From contig NZ_CANMPQ010000005.1 in the NCBI RefSeq assembly GCF_947499695.1, forward strand, positions 62,001 through 126,000: a DNA stretch of 64,000 nt. Reading direction: 5' to 3'. The translations under genes were made by a program, and so were the position numbers. The stretch's first letter is position 1. Each line of letters begins with the position of its first letter. The notes below the pieces were generated by a model. That model was not told the DNA's origin. It searched no databases and saw only the letters and a list, made by a program, of their open reading frames with translations. Positions 41,774-52,526 of the stretch are shown in pieces. The DNA comes from an uncultured Allomuricauda sp. Lineage in GTDB: Bacteria > Bacteroidota > Bacteroidia > Flavobacteriales > Flavobacteriaceae.

Positions 41774-43132
41774 TTAGATTTCCCTATTTATATCCCAAGC
41801 TTCGAGATAATCAGCCACAGTTTTTACGAACATACCTCCTAAGGCTCCATTTACCACTCGGTGGTCATAGCTATGGGACAGGAACATTTTACTGCGTATA
41901 CCAATGTATTCTCCCTGATCTGTTTCTATTACCGATGGAAGTTTTCTTATTGCGCCTAAGGCCAAAATACCAACCTGTGGTTGATTGATGATCGGCGTAC
42001 CAAAAACACTTCCAAAAGAGCCAACATTGGTAACGGTATAAGTACCATCTTTGACCTCATCAGGTTTTAATTGGTTGTTCCTTGATCTGTTTGCCAAATC
42101 ATTTACGGTTTTTGCCATCCCAACCAAATTAAGTTGATCGGCGTTTTTTATTACTGGAACAATCAAGTTTCCATCTGGCAATGCAGCGGCCATTCCCAAA
42201 TTGATGTTTTTCTTTTTGATGACCTTATCACCATCCAAAGAAATATTCATCATGGGGTATTTTTTTAAGGCTACGGCAATGGCCTCCATAAATATTGGGG
42301 TGAATGTCAATTTTTCACCTTCTCTTTGTTCAAATTCTTTCTTGACCTTATTCCTCCAGTTGACCACATTGGTTACATCAACCTCCACAAAGCTCTGAAC
42401 ATGCGCCGAAGTGGATACACTGTCAACCATATGCTGAGCAATAAGCTTACCCATTCTTGTTAGCGGAATAATTTCATCCCCTCCAGTAACATGTGTGGGT
42501 GCAGCTTTGGGCGCTTCCGGTTTTGTAATGGCACTTTCCGCTTTAGCTGGAGCTTGTGCAACTTTATCAACAACAGTTTCAACGGTAGTCGGAGAACTTC
42601 CATTGGAAGACCTGCTCTGCAAGAATGCCTTAATATCATTCTTTGTCACCCTACCTTCTTTCCCTGTGCCTGCAATAGATTCCAATTCTTCCATTGAAAC
42701 TCCTTCTTCTCTCGCGATATTCTTGACCAATGGGGAGTAAAAACGTTCCGAATGCGAAAAATCTTGGCTTGGTGCGGAAACGGACTCCTTAACCTCTGCT
42801 ATTTGACTTTCTAAAACGGCAACTGGCTCTTCAACATCTTCTATTTCTTCAACAACATCAGCACCGTTGCTGGAAACTTCTGGGGCTTCTCCATCTATTT
42901 GGATTACCGCTACAACTTCACCTACTTTGATGACATCATCGATATCAAATCTTTTTTCCAACAGCACACCTTCTACCTCACTGGGCACTTCTGAATCTAC
43001 TTTATCAGTAGCAATCTCAAATACGGCTTCGTCCAACTCAATGGCATCTCCAACTTCTTTTAACCAAGTGGTCAATGTTGCTTCAGCAACACTTTCTCCC
43101 ATTTGTGGTAATTTCAACTCAAACTTTGACAT
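41774..43132 (-). CDS. 2-oxoacid dehydrogenase E2 (dihydrolipoyl acyltransferase)
   Basis: 452 residues. Lipoyl domain (1-77, lipoylated Lys44 in ATDKVDSE), acidic linker, peripheral-subunit-binding domain (about 128-165, SPLVKNIAREEG), Ala/Pro linker, and catalytic acyltransferase domain ending HSYDHRVVNGALGG with the catalytic His. Could serve branched-chain 2-oxoacid or pyruvate complexes; E1 and E3 genes are not adjacent. Transcribed alone. Confidence 0.93.
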   Translation of the reverse strand: MSKFELKLPQMGESVAEATLTTWLKEVGDAIELDEAVFEIATDKVDSEVPSEVEGVLLEKRFDIDDVIKVGEVVAVIQIDGEAPEVSSNGADVVEEIEDVEEPVAVLESQIAEVKESVSAPSQDFSHSERFYSPLVKNIAREEGVSMEELESIAGTGKEGRVTKNDIKAFLQSRSSNGSSPTTVETVVDKVAQAPAKAESAITKPEAPKAAPTHVTGGDEIIPLTRMGKLIAQHMVDSVSTSAHVQSFVEVDVTNVVNWRNKVKKEFEQREGEKLTFTPIFMEAIAVALKKYPMMNISLDGDKVIKKKNINLGMAAALPDGNLIVPVIKNADQLNLVGMAKTVNDLANRSRNNQLKPDEVKDGTYTVTNVGSFGSVFGTPIINQPQVGILALGAIRKLPSVIETDQGEYIGIRSKMFLSHSYDHRVVNGALGGMFVKTVADYLEAWDINREI

Positions 43133-43226
43133 ATTCCTATTTAACGAGGTGATATCGACTTATATTTTGCAAAAATACTAAAGAAATCCTCTTATTATTA
43201 ATTTATATGTATTATTTCGTTCAAAT

Positions 43227-43847
43227 TCAATTAGCCTTAATTGAATTTTCGAAGGGAACCCTGTTCAATATACTTCTGCCTAAAGTCACCTCATCTGCAT
43301 ATTCCAATTCGTCTCCTACAGATATTCCCCTGGCAATGGTAGATGTTTCAACGTCCAATCCTTCAAGTTGTTTATAAATGTAAAAATTGGTTGTATCTCC
43401 TTCCATAGTAGAGCTTAAAGCAAAAATAAGCTCTTTTACATCCTCTTCTTTAACGCGTCTAACCAAGGAAACAATATTCAAGTCTTGCGGACCTACGCCC
43501 TCCATAGGTGATATTTTTCCACCGAGGACATGGTAAAGTCCGTTGTATTGCGAGGTGTTTTCTATAGCCATAACATCTCTAATATCCTCAACCACACAGA
43601 CCAAATTCCGATCTCGTTTGGTATTGGCGCAGATTTCGCATATTTCAGTGTCGGAAATATTGGAACACGTTTTACAAAAATTGATTTCGCTCCTCAGTTT
43701 CAATAGGGCTTCAGCCAGCAAGTTTGTGCGTTCTTCTGGTTGTTTCAGTAAATGCAAAACCAATCTTAAAGCAGTGCGTTTACCAATCCCTGGTAATTGT
43801 GACATTTCGTACACAGCATTTTCCAAAATTTTCGACGAAAACTCCAT
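43227..43847 (-). CDS. recR: recombination protein
   Basis: 206 residues. HhH start ([17 protein letters not shown]), four-Cys zinc motif ([16 protein letters not shown]), and TOPRIM domain ([16 protein letters not shown]). Works with RecF/RecO in loading RecA at gaps. Standard length. Divergent from the symporter gene. Confidence 0.96.
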   Translation of the reverse strand: MEFSSKILENAVYEMSQLPGIGKRTALRLVLHLLKQPEERTNLLAEALLKLRSEINFCKTCSNISDTEICEICANTKRDRNLVCVVEDIRDVMAIENTSQYNGLYHVLGGKISPMEGVGPQDLNIVSLVRRVKEEDVKELIFALSSTMEGDTTNFYIYKQLEGLDVETSTIARGISVGDELEYADEVTLGRSILNRVPFENSIKAN

Positions 43848-43923
43848 ACTTTCGATTGTTTGGCAAAATTACGATTTTAGAGTTACCGATTAACTTTTGT
43901 ATTTTGCAAATCAAATACAATCT

Positions 43924-45405
43924 ATGTCGGCCACTCAGATTCTTTTGCTCATCGGTGCGTATTTTTTGGTGTTGATGATCATTTCCTATTTCACAGGAAA
44001 GAATGATTCCAATTCAGATTTTTTTAAAGCAGGTAAACAATCACCCTGGTATTTGGTTGCCTTTGGAATGGTGGGTGCATCACTTTCAGGGGTTACCTTT
44101 ATTTCAGTTCCTGGATGGGTAGAGGCCTCCCAATTTGGTTATATGCAAGTGGTTTTGGGTTACTTGGTTGGGTATTTTGTTGTCGCATATGTACTCTTAC
44201 CATTGTATTATAAATACAATCTTACCTCTATTTATGAATATTTATTGGACCGGTTTGGTACCGTGAGCCATAAAACAGGAGCTTTTTTCTTTTTTGTATC
44301 TCGGGTATTGGGTGCAGCATTCAGGTTATACCTGGTAGCCATTGTACTGCAACAGTTTGTTTTTGATGATCTCGGAATTCGGTTTGAGTTTACAGTAATT
44401 ATTTCAATCGCACTGATATGGATCTATACCAATAGAGGAGGTATAAAAACGATTGTTTGGACAGATACCTTGCAGACCTTGTTTATGATTATCGCGGTTG
44501 TTTTGTCCATTATCCTCATTAATCGAGAACTTGATTGGAGTTTTGGAGAATTTTTAGCTTCGGAGGAGTTAAAGACTTATAACAAATTTCTTTTTACAGA
44601 TAGTTTTCTTGACAGAAATCATTTTATCAAATCCTTTATTGGCGGAATGTTCGTAACCATTTGCATGACCGGATTGGACCAAGATATGATGCAAAAGAAC
44701 CTTACCTGCAAAACATTGAAGGATGCCCAGAAGAATATGGTATCCTTTAGTCTGGTTTTGGTGGGGGTAACCTTTCTTTTTATGCTGTTGGGGGCCTTGC
44801 TATTTATTTTTGCCAACCAAAATGGAATCTCTATTCCCCTGATGGATGGAAATCCAAAAACGGACCTTTTGTTTCCTGAAATCGCATTGAACAGCGGCCT
44901 TGGGTTAACATTGGCCATCACATTTATGTTAGGTCTTATCGCAGCTGCTTACAGTAGCGCAGACAGCGCTCTGACTTCATTGACAACATCTTTTTGTGTT
45001 GATTTTTTAGATTTGGAAAAACAAGCCGAAGAAACGCAAAAGAAAACCAGAAAACGCACGCATGTCGCCATGAGCGTAATGCTTATTCTGGTGATTATTT
45101 CCTTCAAATACATTTTGAACAGTAATGTAATTGATAGTCTTTTAACTGTTGCCGGGTACACCTATGGCCCACTTTTGGGGCTCTTTGCCTTTGGCATTTT
45201 CACCAAACATCAGATACGAGACAAGTATGTTTGGGTAGTTGGATTGTTTTCAGTCCTTATTATTTGGACCATTGCCAACATCCCTTCAGAGTACCTGGGA
45301 GGATATGTGCTTGGATACGAATTGCTGCCATTGAACGGACTATTGACCTTTTTCGGTCTTTGGTTAATTCGAACTAAAAATCCTGCTCCTAATACTGCCC
45401 TGTAG
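43924..45405 (+). CDS. sodium:solute symporter
   Basis: 493 residues from the ATG giving [14 protein letters not shown]. About 13 membrane helices and SSS-family signatures ([21 protein letters not shown], and [16 protein letters not shown] for the sodium site). Substrate unknown; Bacteroidota homologues are often near sugar or sialic acid genes. The 3' end overlaps the convergent CoA-binding gene by 17 bases. Confidence 0.94.
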   Translation: MSATQILLLIGAYFLVLMIISYFTGKNDSNSDFFKAGKQSPWYLVAFGMVGASLSGVTFISVPGWVEASQFGYMQVVLGYLVGYFVVAYVLLPLYYKYNLTSIYEYLLDRFGTVSHKTGAFFFFVSRVLGAAFRLYLVAIVLQQFVFDDLGIRFEFTVIISIALIWIYTNRGGIKTIVWTDTLQTLFMIIAVVLSIILINRELDWSFGEFLASEELKTYNKFLFTDSFLDRNHFIKSFIGGMFVTICMTGLDQDMMQKNLTCKTLKDAQKNMVSFSLVLVGVTFLFMLLGALLFIFANQNGISIPLMDGNPKTDLLFPEIALNSGLGLTLAITFMLGLIAAAYSSADSALTSLTTSFCVDFLDLEKQAEETQKKTRKRTHVAMSVMLILVIISFKYILNSNVIDSLLTVAGYTYGPLLGLFAFGIFTKHQIRDKYVWVVGLFSVLIIWTIANIPSEYLGGYVLGYELLPLNGLLTFFGLWLIRTKNPAPNTAL

Positions 45406-45748
45406 CCAGTAAAACCAAGGTACATGCATTCTCCACTTTGACTCCGACATCCATAAGCATTGTGGCAAATTCGGGGTTTTCCGCGCCTGGATTGAATATC
45501 ACCCTTTCGGGCTTTAAATCAATTATTTTTTGGTAATACTCCTTCTGCCGTTGAGGGTTCATATACAAAGTAATCGTATGGATATTTTGAAAATCAGTAA
45601 GGTTGTCCTTAATTTGTATGCCGGAAACGGTTCCTTGGCGAACCCCAAACGCAAAGGTTTCCTGTTGGTTTTCAACCAATCGATGTATTGCCAAATTGCT
45701 GTATCTACTTGGATTTAATGATGCTCCGAAAACAAGTGTGTTACCCAT
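45389..45748 (-). CDS. CoA-binding domain protein, YccU-like
   Basis: 119 residues. Rossmann-like CoA_binding_2 domain: [16 protein letters not shown] start and [11 protein letters not shown] loop. Such proteins bind CoA or nucleotides; role unknown. The short length matches the family. Confidence 0.88.
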   Translation of the reverse strand: MGNTLVFGASLNPSRYSNLAIHRLVENQQETFAFGVRQGTVSGIQIKDNLTDFQNIHTITLYMNPQRQKEYYQKIIDLKPERVIFNPGAENPEFATMLMDVGVKVENACTLVLLATGQY

Positions 45749-45890
45749 TTGTTAATTTATGTGTTAAACTAAACTAAAGCGTGTAACTATTCCAAAAAAA
45801 AACCGTCTATTGTACATAGAAAATTAATCATTGGTAAGTCTGTATTTTTTATAGTTAATGGTTAGTGTTTAGTATAGCTTATCAATGTAA

Positions 45891-45929
45891 AAACCCTGGC
45901 GTCTCGATTGTTATCGTAAGTCAGGGTTT
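45891..45929. other. AAACCCTG / CAGGGTTT inverted repeat in a 328-base gap
   Basis: An 8-bp stem with a long 23-base loop in the space before the outer-membrane receptor gene. It could be a weak terminator for a rightward transcript or an operator. Apart from this and AT-rich sequence with TGTTAAA repeats near 45985-46000 I see nothing in 45749-46076. Confidence 0.25.
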
Positions 45930-46076
45930 ATCTTTTGTACCACTTTTCGCAACGAACTTACATCTTCAAGTTTCAAAGGTCTTTGTTAAAAAATGTTAAA
46001 GCTCATTTAAGATGTAACAATTTAATAAGGCCATCGTCTAGTAGACATCATCAATCAATCAAAAACAAACGAACTC

Positions 46077-48530
46077 ATGAAACGAGTAATTTTTCTTTTT
46101 GCGCTACTCTTATGTGGCGCCCAATCTACAATTTTAGCATCAATAAACACTAATGAACCTCCTATCGGGTCCATTTCGGGGGTTGTTTTAGACAACGCCT
46201 TAAATCAACCTGTGGCCTATGCGGCCATTGTAATAAAATCGGAGGATGGTACACAAACTATTACAGGCGGTATAACTAATGACGATGGTACCTTCGAGAT
46301 TAAAAAATTGCCCGAAGGCTCTTTTGTTCTTGAAGTTCAATTTATTGGATACAAGACGCACTCTCAAAAGTTGATAATAGATAAAAGGAACCGCAAAGTA
46401 AATGTCGGTACCATAACATTGATGGAAGAGACCGCAGAACTTGACGAGGTCGAAGTGGTTGCAGAACGCACCACCATAGAACAACGGGTAGATCGCAAAG
46501 TAATTAATGTTGGGAAAGATTTGACAACTGCCGGCGCTACAGCCTCCGATATCATGAACAATATTCCTTCTGTGAATGTTGATTCACAAACTGGGGATAT
46601 TAGTATGCGTGGCAACTCCAACGTCCGTGTAATGGTAGATGGGAAGCTTTCTAATGTACCTGTAGCACAATTGCTAAGACAAATACCTTCAACCTCTATA
46701 AAATCTATTGAACTGATTACCAATCCTTCCGCCAAATACAATCCAGAAGGCATGAGCGGCATCATCAATATTGTATTGCATAAAAACGCCAATATCGGAT
46801 TCAATGGTAGCATTACAACAGGACTTACCAAAGGTATCGAAGCCAAGTTCAACTCTTCAATCGATATGAACTATCGGAACGGAAAGTTCAACTTTTACGG
46901 AAATTATGGCAATAACATTGGTAAATATGTAAATGATGGGACTATTACAAGATTGGATGAAAACTCCATTCAAATATTCGATTTTTTCAACAATAATAAA
47001 TCACATTTGTACAAGGTGGGTGTGGATTTTTATCTGAATGATAAAAACACCATATCGGTATTCACAAATCAGAACATATTTGATGGCAAAGGCGAAGGCA
47101 TTACCGATGTAATATATAGAAATGACCTCCCTAGAAACGTAACCCAATTTTTTAATGATGTCAGTGATAATAGAAGTGAACAATACAACTTTGATTATAA
47201 ATTGGATTTTAACAAAGAGGGGCACAACATAGAACTTGAGGTAGACCACAATCAGTTTAAAAGTGGTCAAGATGCAAATTTCAGGACATCTGGTGCATCA
47301 TTATTTCCGGACTATATGGATTTTGTAGATACCGAGCGCACGCAGACCATTGCCAACCTGGATTATGTGAACCCACTTGACAGTATTTCCAAAATTGAAG
47401 TTGGGTTAGAGTCTAGAAACTTTGAGACCGATGTAGATTATTCTTCAACGGGACTTTCATTCAACTCAGCAGGAGATTTAATTCCAACGCCAAGCACAGA
47501 CTTTGTTTACAATATGGATATTTATTCGGCTTATGCCACTTTTAGTCAGAAAAGGGATAAGTGGTCCTATCAAGTAGGAGTGCGTATTGAAGACGTAGAG
47601 GTAAAGGCTGATACAAACACAGTGAGGTCCTTCACCGACAAATACACCCAAATATATCCATCCGCTTTCCTAACCTATGACCCAAATGAAAAGGACCAAT
47701 GGCAAGTAAGCTTCAGTAAGCGAGTGGATAGGCCAGGTTTAGGTCAGGTCAATCCTATTCGGGAATGGGCAACGCCATTGATTTCATCCTTTGGAAATCC
47801 AAGTTTGGAGCCACAGTTCACCAATTCCTATGAGGTTAATTACACCAGAAGGATTAAAAATGGAAGTATTACCACAGGTGTTTTCTATAGATCAATATCT
47901 GATGAAATCAATAGAGCTGTCTATGTTGATAGATTGGATTTCAACAAGCTGATTTTGACTTTCGATAATTTTGATAATACTTCTGCCTACGGTTTTGAAT
48001 TGTCTTCAAACTATAAACCTACAAAGTGGTGGAGCATCAACGGTAGTTTTGATTTTTATTCACAGACCCAGCGCGGAATTACAGAAAGTTTGGATCCAAA
48101 TGTCACCAACCCTACGGAAGATGATATCGCGGTGGAAAACGTTGAAGTTGACAACACAGCATGGAATTTGCGTATGAACAACAGTTTTAAGATAAACAAG
48201 AAACTTACGCTTCAGGCCTTTGGTTTCTATCGCGGTCAGAACAGAACACTCCAGTTTGAAATCAGACCAATGTACTTTGTAAATCTTGGCGCGCGATACA
48301 GCTTTGCCCAAGGTAAAGGGACTTTGAGCCTCAATTATAATGATATTTTCAATACCATGCGATTTGCTTTTGACGGTCAGCGACCTTATCCACAAGAAGG
48401 TGGATTTAATTGGGAGAGCAACAATGTATATGTTGGACTAAACTATCGTTTTGGTGGCGGCAAGTATAGAGCTAAACAACGTAAAAGAAGGGATAGCAAC
48501 ACCAAACAATCCAGCGGAGGAATCTTATAA
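46077..48530 (+). CDS. outer-membrane beta-barrel receptor, TonB-dependent-like
   Basis: 817 residues. Signal peptide (1-22), carboxypeptidase-regulatory-like domain (about 33-120, GSISGVVLDNALNQPVAYA), plug domain (about 140-225, SDIMNNIPSVNVDSQTG) and a barrel of the OMP_b-brl_3 type ending in FGGGKYRAKQRKRR. It lacks the usual final aromatic residue: the tail is basic and ends SSGGIL, odd for a barrel recognised by BamA. No SusD-like partner follows, so a peptide or iron role is more likely than glycan uptake. Confidence 0.9.
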   Translation: MKRVIFLFALLLCGAQSTILASINTNEPPIGSISGVVLDNALNQPVAYAAIVIKSEDGTQTITGGITNDDGTFEIKKLPEGSFVLEVQFIGYKTHSQKLIIDKRNRKVNVGTITLMEETAELDEVEVVAERTTIEQRVDRKVINVGKDLTTAGATASDIMNNIPSVNVDSQTGDISMRGNSNVRVMVDGKLSNVPVAQLLRQIPSTSIKSIELITNPSAKYNPEGMSGIINIVLHKNANIGFNGSITTGLTKGIEAKFNSSIDMNYRNGKFNFYGNYGNNIGKYVNDGTITRLDENSIQIFDFFNNNKSHLYKVGVDFYLNDKNTISVFTNQNIFDGKGEGITDVIYRNDLPRNVTQFFNDVSDNRSEQYNFDYKLDFNKEGHNIELEVDHNQFKSGQDANFRTSGASLFPDYMDFVDTERTQTIANLDYVNPLDSISKIEVGLESRNFETDVDYSSTGLSFNSAGDLIPTPSTDFVYNMDIYSAYATFSQKRDKWSYQVGVRIEDVEVKADTNTVRSFTDKYTQIYPSAFLTYDPNEKDQWQVSFSKRVDRPGLGQVNPIREWATPLISSFGNPSLEPQFTNSYEVNYTRRIKNGSITTGVFYRSISDEINRAVYVDRLDFNKLILTFDNFDNTSAYGFELSSNYKPTKWWSINGSFDFYSQTQRGITESLDPNVTNPTEDDIAVENVEVDNTAWNLRMNNSFKINKKLTLQAFGFYRGQNRTLQFEIRPMYFVNLGARYSFAQGKGTLSLNYNDIFNTMRFAFDGQRPYPQEGGFNWESNNVYVGLNYRFGGGKYRAKQRKRRDSNTKQSSGGIL

Positions 48531-48592
48531 CGAGCATTTGATATTCCTTGAATAGCGTGTTGGTTGGTTAGTCTTTCAAGGTTTATCATTTA

Positions 48593-48622
48593 AAAACCCC
48601 GATCCTGTAGGATCGGGGTTTT
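48593..48622. terminator. bidirectional terminator
   Basis: A perfect 13-bp stem (AAAACCCCGATCC / GGATCGGGGTTTT) with a 4-base loop, between the convergent receptor and PPOX genes. The A and T tracts make it work in both directions. Confidence 0.9.
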
Positions 48623-48632
48623 ACTTTTGAAA

Positions 48633-49169
48633 TTAGTTTTCAATGGGATGTCCATCTAAACTTGTACTATTTTTTGTTTTCCAATACTTCTCCAGACCAG
48701 CATCCCCCTGTTTCTCAGCCCAATCAAGTAATCCTTGGCGCTGATGTTTGTATTCCATAATCGGAACGCCCATCCCGCATGAAATTTGGACTTTTTCGAT
48801 TTTTATATCTACCAATTGTCTGCCTCCTTTTATCTGTGGAAATAAATCAATGTGGTCTTTCCAAAATTTGGAATCAAATGAGTGAACTTTTGCCGCTCCG
48901 TACAACCTCAAAATCATGGGGTCACCTTCGAAGGCGCAGAACATAATGGTAATTCGGTTTTTATGGTTTAAATGGGCAGCTGTTTCATTGCCACTTCCGG
49001 TTAAATTCAGCCAAACTACCCTATTTTCATCGATAACTCGCAACGAATCCAGCCCTTTAGGAGATAGGTTGATTGACCCTTCTTCCATAGCTGTAGACAC
49101 AAAAAACATTTTTTGCCTCTGAATAAAATCGATAAGAGCTTGATTCAGTTTATCGAGCTGTCTGCCCAT
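48633..49169 (-). CDS. pyridoxamine 5'-phosphate oxidase-family protein
   Basis: 178 residues. FMN-binding split-barrel: FFVSTAMEEGSINLSPKGLD start and VWLNLTGSGNETAAHL, the strand-helix seen in PPOX-like reductases. Not true PdxH by length and motif. Probably reduces a flavin- or F420-type substrate; unknown. Follows the KAS III gene by 6 bases in the leftward direction. Confidence 0.85.
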   Translation of the reverse strand: MGRQLDKLNQALIDFIQRQKMFFVSTAMEEGSINLSPKGLDSLRVIDENRVVWLNLTGSGNETAAHLNHKNRITIMFCAFEGDPMILRLYGAAKVHSFDSKFWKDHIDLFPQIKGGRQLVDIKIEKVQISCGMGVPIMEYKHQRQGLLDWAEKQGDAGLEKYWKTKNSTSLDGHPIEN

Positions 49170-49175
49170 AAAGTA

Positions 49176-50183
49176 CTACCATTTTATAATGACACTTCCC
49201 CAGGTAAATCCGCTTCCAAAAGCCGCTAACACCACCACATCTCCTTCTTTGATTTTTCCTGATTCCCAAGCTTCGGTCAAAGCAATTGGGATGGAAGCAG
49301 CCGTGGTATTTCCGTAATTCATAATATTGTTGAACACTTGATTATTGGAAAGTCCAAATTTCTTCTGCACAAACTGCGAGATTCGCAAGTTGGCCTGATG
49401 CGGAATGAGCATATCAATATCCTGAGGGCCTAGATTATTGGTCTGTAAACCTTCCATGATTACTTCACTAAATCGCACCACAGCATTCTTAAATACAAAT
49501 TGACCGTTCATATATGGAAAATAGGAGGTGTCTTCCGGGTCTTCATCATTGATGATATCGGTCACCCATCTTTTTCCCATTCCAGGGGCAATCAACGAAA
49601 GTTCTTCGGCATGTTGCCCTTCTGAATGCAAATGTGATGACAAAATTCCTTTTGAAGTATCTTCTTCTCTAGTAAGCACTGCTGCTCCGGCACCATCACC
49701 AAAAATAACGGAAACTCCCCTGCCCCTAGTGGTCATATCCAACCCATGAGAATGGAGCTCCGAACCAATGACCAAAACGTTTTTGTACATTCCACTTTTG
49801 ATGTACTGGTCAGCAACTGAAACACCATAAACAAAACCGGAACATTGATTTCTTACATCCAACGCCCCTACGGTTTTAAGTCCTAAATCTCGTTGAACTA
49901 GCACACCTGGTCCTGGAAAATAATAATCAGGACTCAAGGTAGCAAAAACAATAAAGTCGATATCACCTTTATCCACTCCTGCCCTCTCAATGGCAATCTC
50001 TGCAGCTTTAACACCCATCGAAGTTGTGGTATCTGTTCCCTTGACAACATGCCTTCTTTCTTTGATTCCAGTTCGCTCCTGAATCCATTCATCATTGGTA
50101 TCCATCAGTTTGGACAAATCATCATTCGTCACCACATTCTCAGGTACATAAAACCCAAGACCTGATATTTTGGAATTGTACAT
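49176..50183 (-). CDS. fabH: beta-ketoacyl-ACP synthase III
   Basis: 335 residues. Catalytic Cys114 in VRNQCSGFVYG, His in LIPHQANLRI and Asn in MNYGNTTAASIP. Starts fatty-acid chains by condensing acyl-CoA with malonyl-ACP. Bacteroidota often carry several FabH paralogues; this one lies apart from plsX/fab genes and next to a PPOX protein, so it may feed a specialised lipid rather than bulk synthesis. Confidence 0.92.
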   Translation of the reverse strand: MYNSKISGLGFYVPENVVTNDDLSKLMDTNDEWIQERTGIKERRHVVKGTDTTTSMGVKAAEIAIERAGVDKGDIDFIVFATLSPDYYFPGPGVLVQRDLGLKTVGALDVRNQCSGFVYGVSVADQYIKSGMYKNVLVIGSELHSHGLDMTTRGRGVSVIFGDGAGAAVLTREEDTSKGILSSHLHSEGQHAEELSLIAPGMGKRWVTDIINDEDPEDTSYFPYMNGQFVFKNAVVRFSEVIMEGLQTNNLGPQDIDMLIPHQANLRISQFVQKKFGLSNNQVFNNIMNYGNTTAASIPIALTEAWESGKIKEGDVVVLAAFGSGFTWGSVIIKW

Positions 50184-50275
50184 ATGTTATACTTTAGGTA
50201 TTTACTTACAAGCCATTGGCTATATCATGGAAAAGTAAAAAATATATCCAAGGAATTATGAAAATAGCAAAAAAA

Positions 50276-51586
50276 TTAACCCAGATACTTCTTGAACTGG
50301 TTGACTTTAACCTGGGCCTTGAGGTCATGGAGCAGATTATATAGACCGAAAAAAGTACGGTTCATATACAGAAAATGCTTTGAACCTCGACTACCATTCA
50401 TTTTGCGAATCTGTTCGTCTTTAGAGTAGCGCTCACTTAGATCGGCAATTCGGTCCCAAAATGTAGTGTCTCCAAAATCAAACGTTTCGTGATGAAATGG
50501 TGAAGTGAACAACGTGAGCATTTCTTTGAACAACGCTTTGAAAAAAATCAGTTCCTCTTGAGAATCTGTCGGGGTTAAAATTTCCAACTCATACAATTTT
50601 TCCATAAAAACCGCATCGTTGTTGATGTTGTTCTCCTGAGCTAATTCAAAATAAGGGACATAAAATTCGTCGGGTATTTCTTTGATACATCCGAAGTCGA
50701 TAGCAATTAAGGTATCATTGGAACTTACAAGAAAATTTCCCGGATGCGGATCCGCATGAACTTTACGAAGATTATGAATTTGGAACATATAAAAATCCCA
50801 AAGGGCTTGCCCCAACTTATTTCCAAGCTCTTGCGAAAAACTAGTCCTTGTTAATTCTCCCAGATGCTTACCCTTCATCCAATCCATGGTAAGGATACGT
50901 TCACTAGACAAGTTTTTATAGTATCGGGGAAATTCCATATTCGGAATTATTGCGCAAGCCTCTGTAATTTCCTCACTCTGTTTGAGTTCCAAAATATAAT
51001 TGGTTTCCTCAATAAGTTTATTCTCTACTTCTTTAAAGTACTTTTCAGAGTCCTTTCCCTTTAAATTAAACATTCTTGTTGCCAAGGGCTTAACTAAAGC
51101 CAAATCACTGCTGATACTTTCGGCTACACCTGGATACTGTATTTTAACTGCCAACTCTTTTCCATTTTTCTGTGCCTTATGCACTTGGCCAATACTGGCG
51201 GCGTTTATGGAATCTTTCTCAAAAACATCAAAAATTTCTTCCGGATATTTGCTCAGATATCTCTTGAATGTTCTTCGAACCAATGGCGCGGACAATGGCG
51301 GAACTGAAAACTGGGACAAAGAGAATTTTTCTACATAGGCACTCGGCAGTAAGTTCTTCTCCATGCTGAGCATTTGGGCAACTTTTAGCGCGCTTCCCTT
51401 TAAACTTTTAAGGCTGTCATAAATGTCATCGGCATTATCTTGATTGAGTTCTTCCTTGGAAATATCAGGATTTACCAACTTTTTTCCATAGTACTTCACA
51501 TAATTACCCCCAATCTTGACTCCCGTTTTGACCAGTTTCCCGGCTCGTTCTATTTTTCCCGTGGGAATGCTATCCAAAGTCTTCAT
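50276..51586 (-). CDS. AarF/ABC1/UbiB-family atypical kinase
   Basis: 436 residues. Kinase-like motifs ALKVAQMLSME (KxGQ-like region), SIGQVHKAQKNGKELAVKIQYP, KVHADPHPGNFLVS and IAIDFGCIKEIP. UbiB-type proteins assist quinone biosynthesis or lipid handling at membranes. Starts 6 bases after the TetR gene end, so the regulator probably controls it. Confidence 0.92.
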   Translation of the reverse strand: MKTLDSIPTGKIERAGKLVKTGVKIGGNYVKYYGKKLVNPDISKEELNQDNADDIYDSLKSLKGSALKVAQMLSMEKNLLPSAYVEKFSLSQFSVPPLSAPLVRRTFKRYLSKYPEEIFDVFEKDSINAASIGQVHKAQKNGKELAVKIQYPGVAESISSDLALVKPLATRMFNLKGKDSEKYFKEVENKLIEETNYILELKQSEEITEACAIIPNMEFPRYYKNLSSERILTMDWMKGKHLGELTRTSFSQELGNKLGQALWDFYMFQIHNLRKVHADPHPGNFLVSSNDTLIAIDFGCIKEIPDEFYVPYFELAQENNINNDAVFMEKLYELEILTPTDSQEELIFFKALFKEMLTLFTSPFHHETFDFGDTTFWDRIADLSERYSKDEQIRKMNGSRGSKHFLYMNRTFFGLYNLLHDLKAQVKVNQFKKYLG

Positions 51587-51592
51587 ACTTTT

Positions 51593-52249
51593 CTATGCAA
51601 AAGTTTCCTTGTAAAGGAATTTTCCTAAATCAATTATCTTTTCCAAAGGTGTATTTTCAAAAACCTGGAAAATAGTGGTGACAGATTTTTCGATGGCGAT
51701 ATCCGTTTTTTCAAAATTCGGTGAGTTATCTTCCATCCAGAATTTTAATAGGAATAAAAACTGCACCCAAGCACCTTCAGAAAAAATCTGCGGGCTTTGT
51801 TTTAATATTTTTAAGTTCTTATCACTATTTTTTTCTTCAATTAGTTCTGACGTGTAATTCTTGATTTTTTTTCGCAAACCTTTTAACTGTTCCAATTGAC
51901 CCATTCTATCGCCACTTTCTTTCAGCATAAAAAGGACATAGCTTCGGTTTAACGCCAAGGTGTCAAAGAATGTAAAAAAGAAGGTCAGCATCTTTTCTTC
52001 GTTCCCCATGTCACTATAGCCTTCATTTTTTTGCATTAAAGCGATGGTATTGGTAAAGAACCGCTCCCAGACGACATTCCGGAGTCCTTGAAAAGAACCG
52101 AAATACTGATAAAAATCCTCTTCTTTGATTTTGTTCTCCTTGCAAAATTTAAAAATCGATTTTGGCAAAGACTCATGCTCGAGTACTGAGCGCATGTACC
52201 AGCTTATAATTTTTTCTTCGGTAACTTTAGATTCTGAAGTATTGGGCAT
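51593..52249 (-). CDS. TetR-family regulator
   Basis: 218 residues from the ATG giving MPNTSESKVTEEKIISWYM. N-terminal HTH (about 10-55: SKFCKENKIKEEDFYQYFGSF-like region, with a degenerate turn) and a helical ligand-binding domain. Bacteroidota members upstream of AarF-like genes are common; ligand unknown. Divergent from htpG across a structured 337-base gap. Confidence 0.8.
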   Translation of the reverse strand: MPNTSESKVTEEKIISWYMRSVLEHESLPKSIFKFCKENKIKEEDFYQYFGSFQGLRNVVWERFFTNTIALMQKNEGYSDMGNEEKMLTFFFTFFDTLALNRSYVLFMLKESGDRMGQLEQLKGLRKKIKNYTSELIEEKNSDKNLKILKQSPQIFSEGAWVQFLFLLKFWMEDNSPNFEKTDIAIEKSVTTIFQVFENTPLEKIIDLGKFLYKETFA

Positions 52250-52319
52250 AACAATTTTGTTTAAATAAAAATACGAATTAAAAAACAAAATACTCTTAAT
52301 GTTCCATCAATATATAACG

Positions 52320-52351
52320 GAAAACGCATTTTCGGGCGAAAATGCGTTTTC
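52320..52351. other. 14-bp perfect hairpin in the tetR-htpG gap
   Basis: GAAAACGCATTTTC pairs with GAAAATGCGTTTTC across a 4-base GGGC loop. It looks like a bidirectional intrinsic terminator, yet it lies between two divergent genes where none is expected. It is in the leader of the tetR-aarF message or ends an unseen short transcript. A TGTTGTAG / CTACAACA dyad (52380-52419) lies beside it. Confidence 0.5.
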
Positions 52352-52512
52352 AACAACCTAACCAATAAATAAACAAACTTGTTGTAGCATGATTCTGTTT
52401 CATAGCAACTTCTACAACAGTTCAAATATATACATTTTTGTTTAATTATTTTTAATTTTTAATAAACAAAATAATGTTAAAGTTTAATCGCAATTGTTAA
52501 ACCCTTTCATAA

Positions 52513-52526
52513 TGTCAGTTTGTCAG
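52513..52526 (+). promoter_or_regulatory. TGTCAG-TT-TGTCAG repeat upstream of htpG
   Basis: Two TGTCAG copies eight bases apart, with a third related TGTCAT at 52550-52555, 60-75 bases before the htpG start. It may be a heat-shock cis element; I recall similar motifs upstream of flavobacterial chaperone genes but cannot verify this here. Confidence 0.3.
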
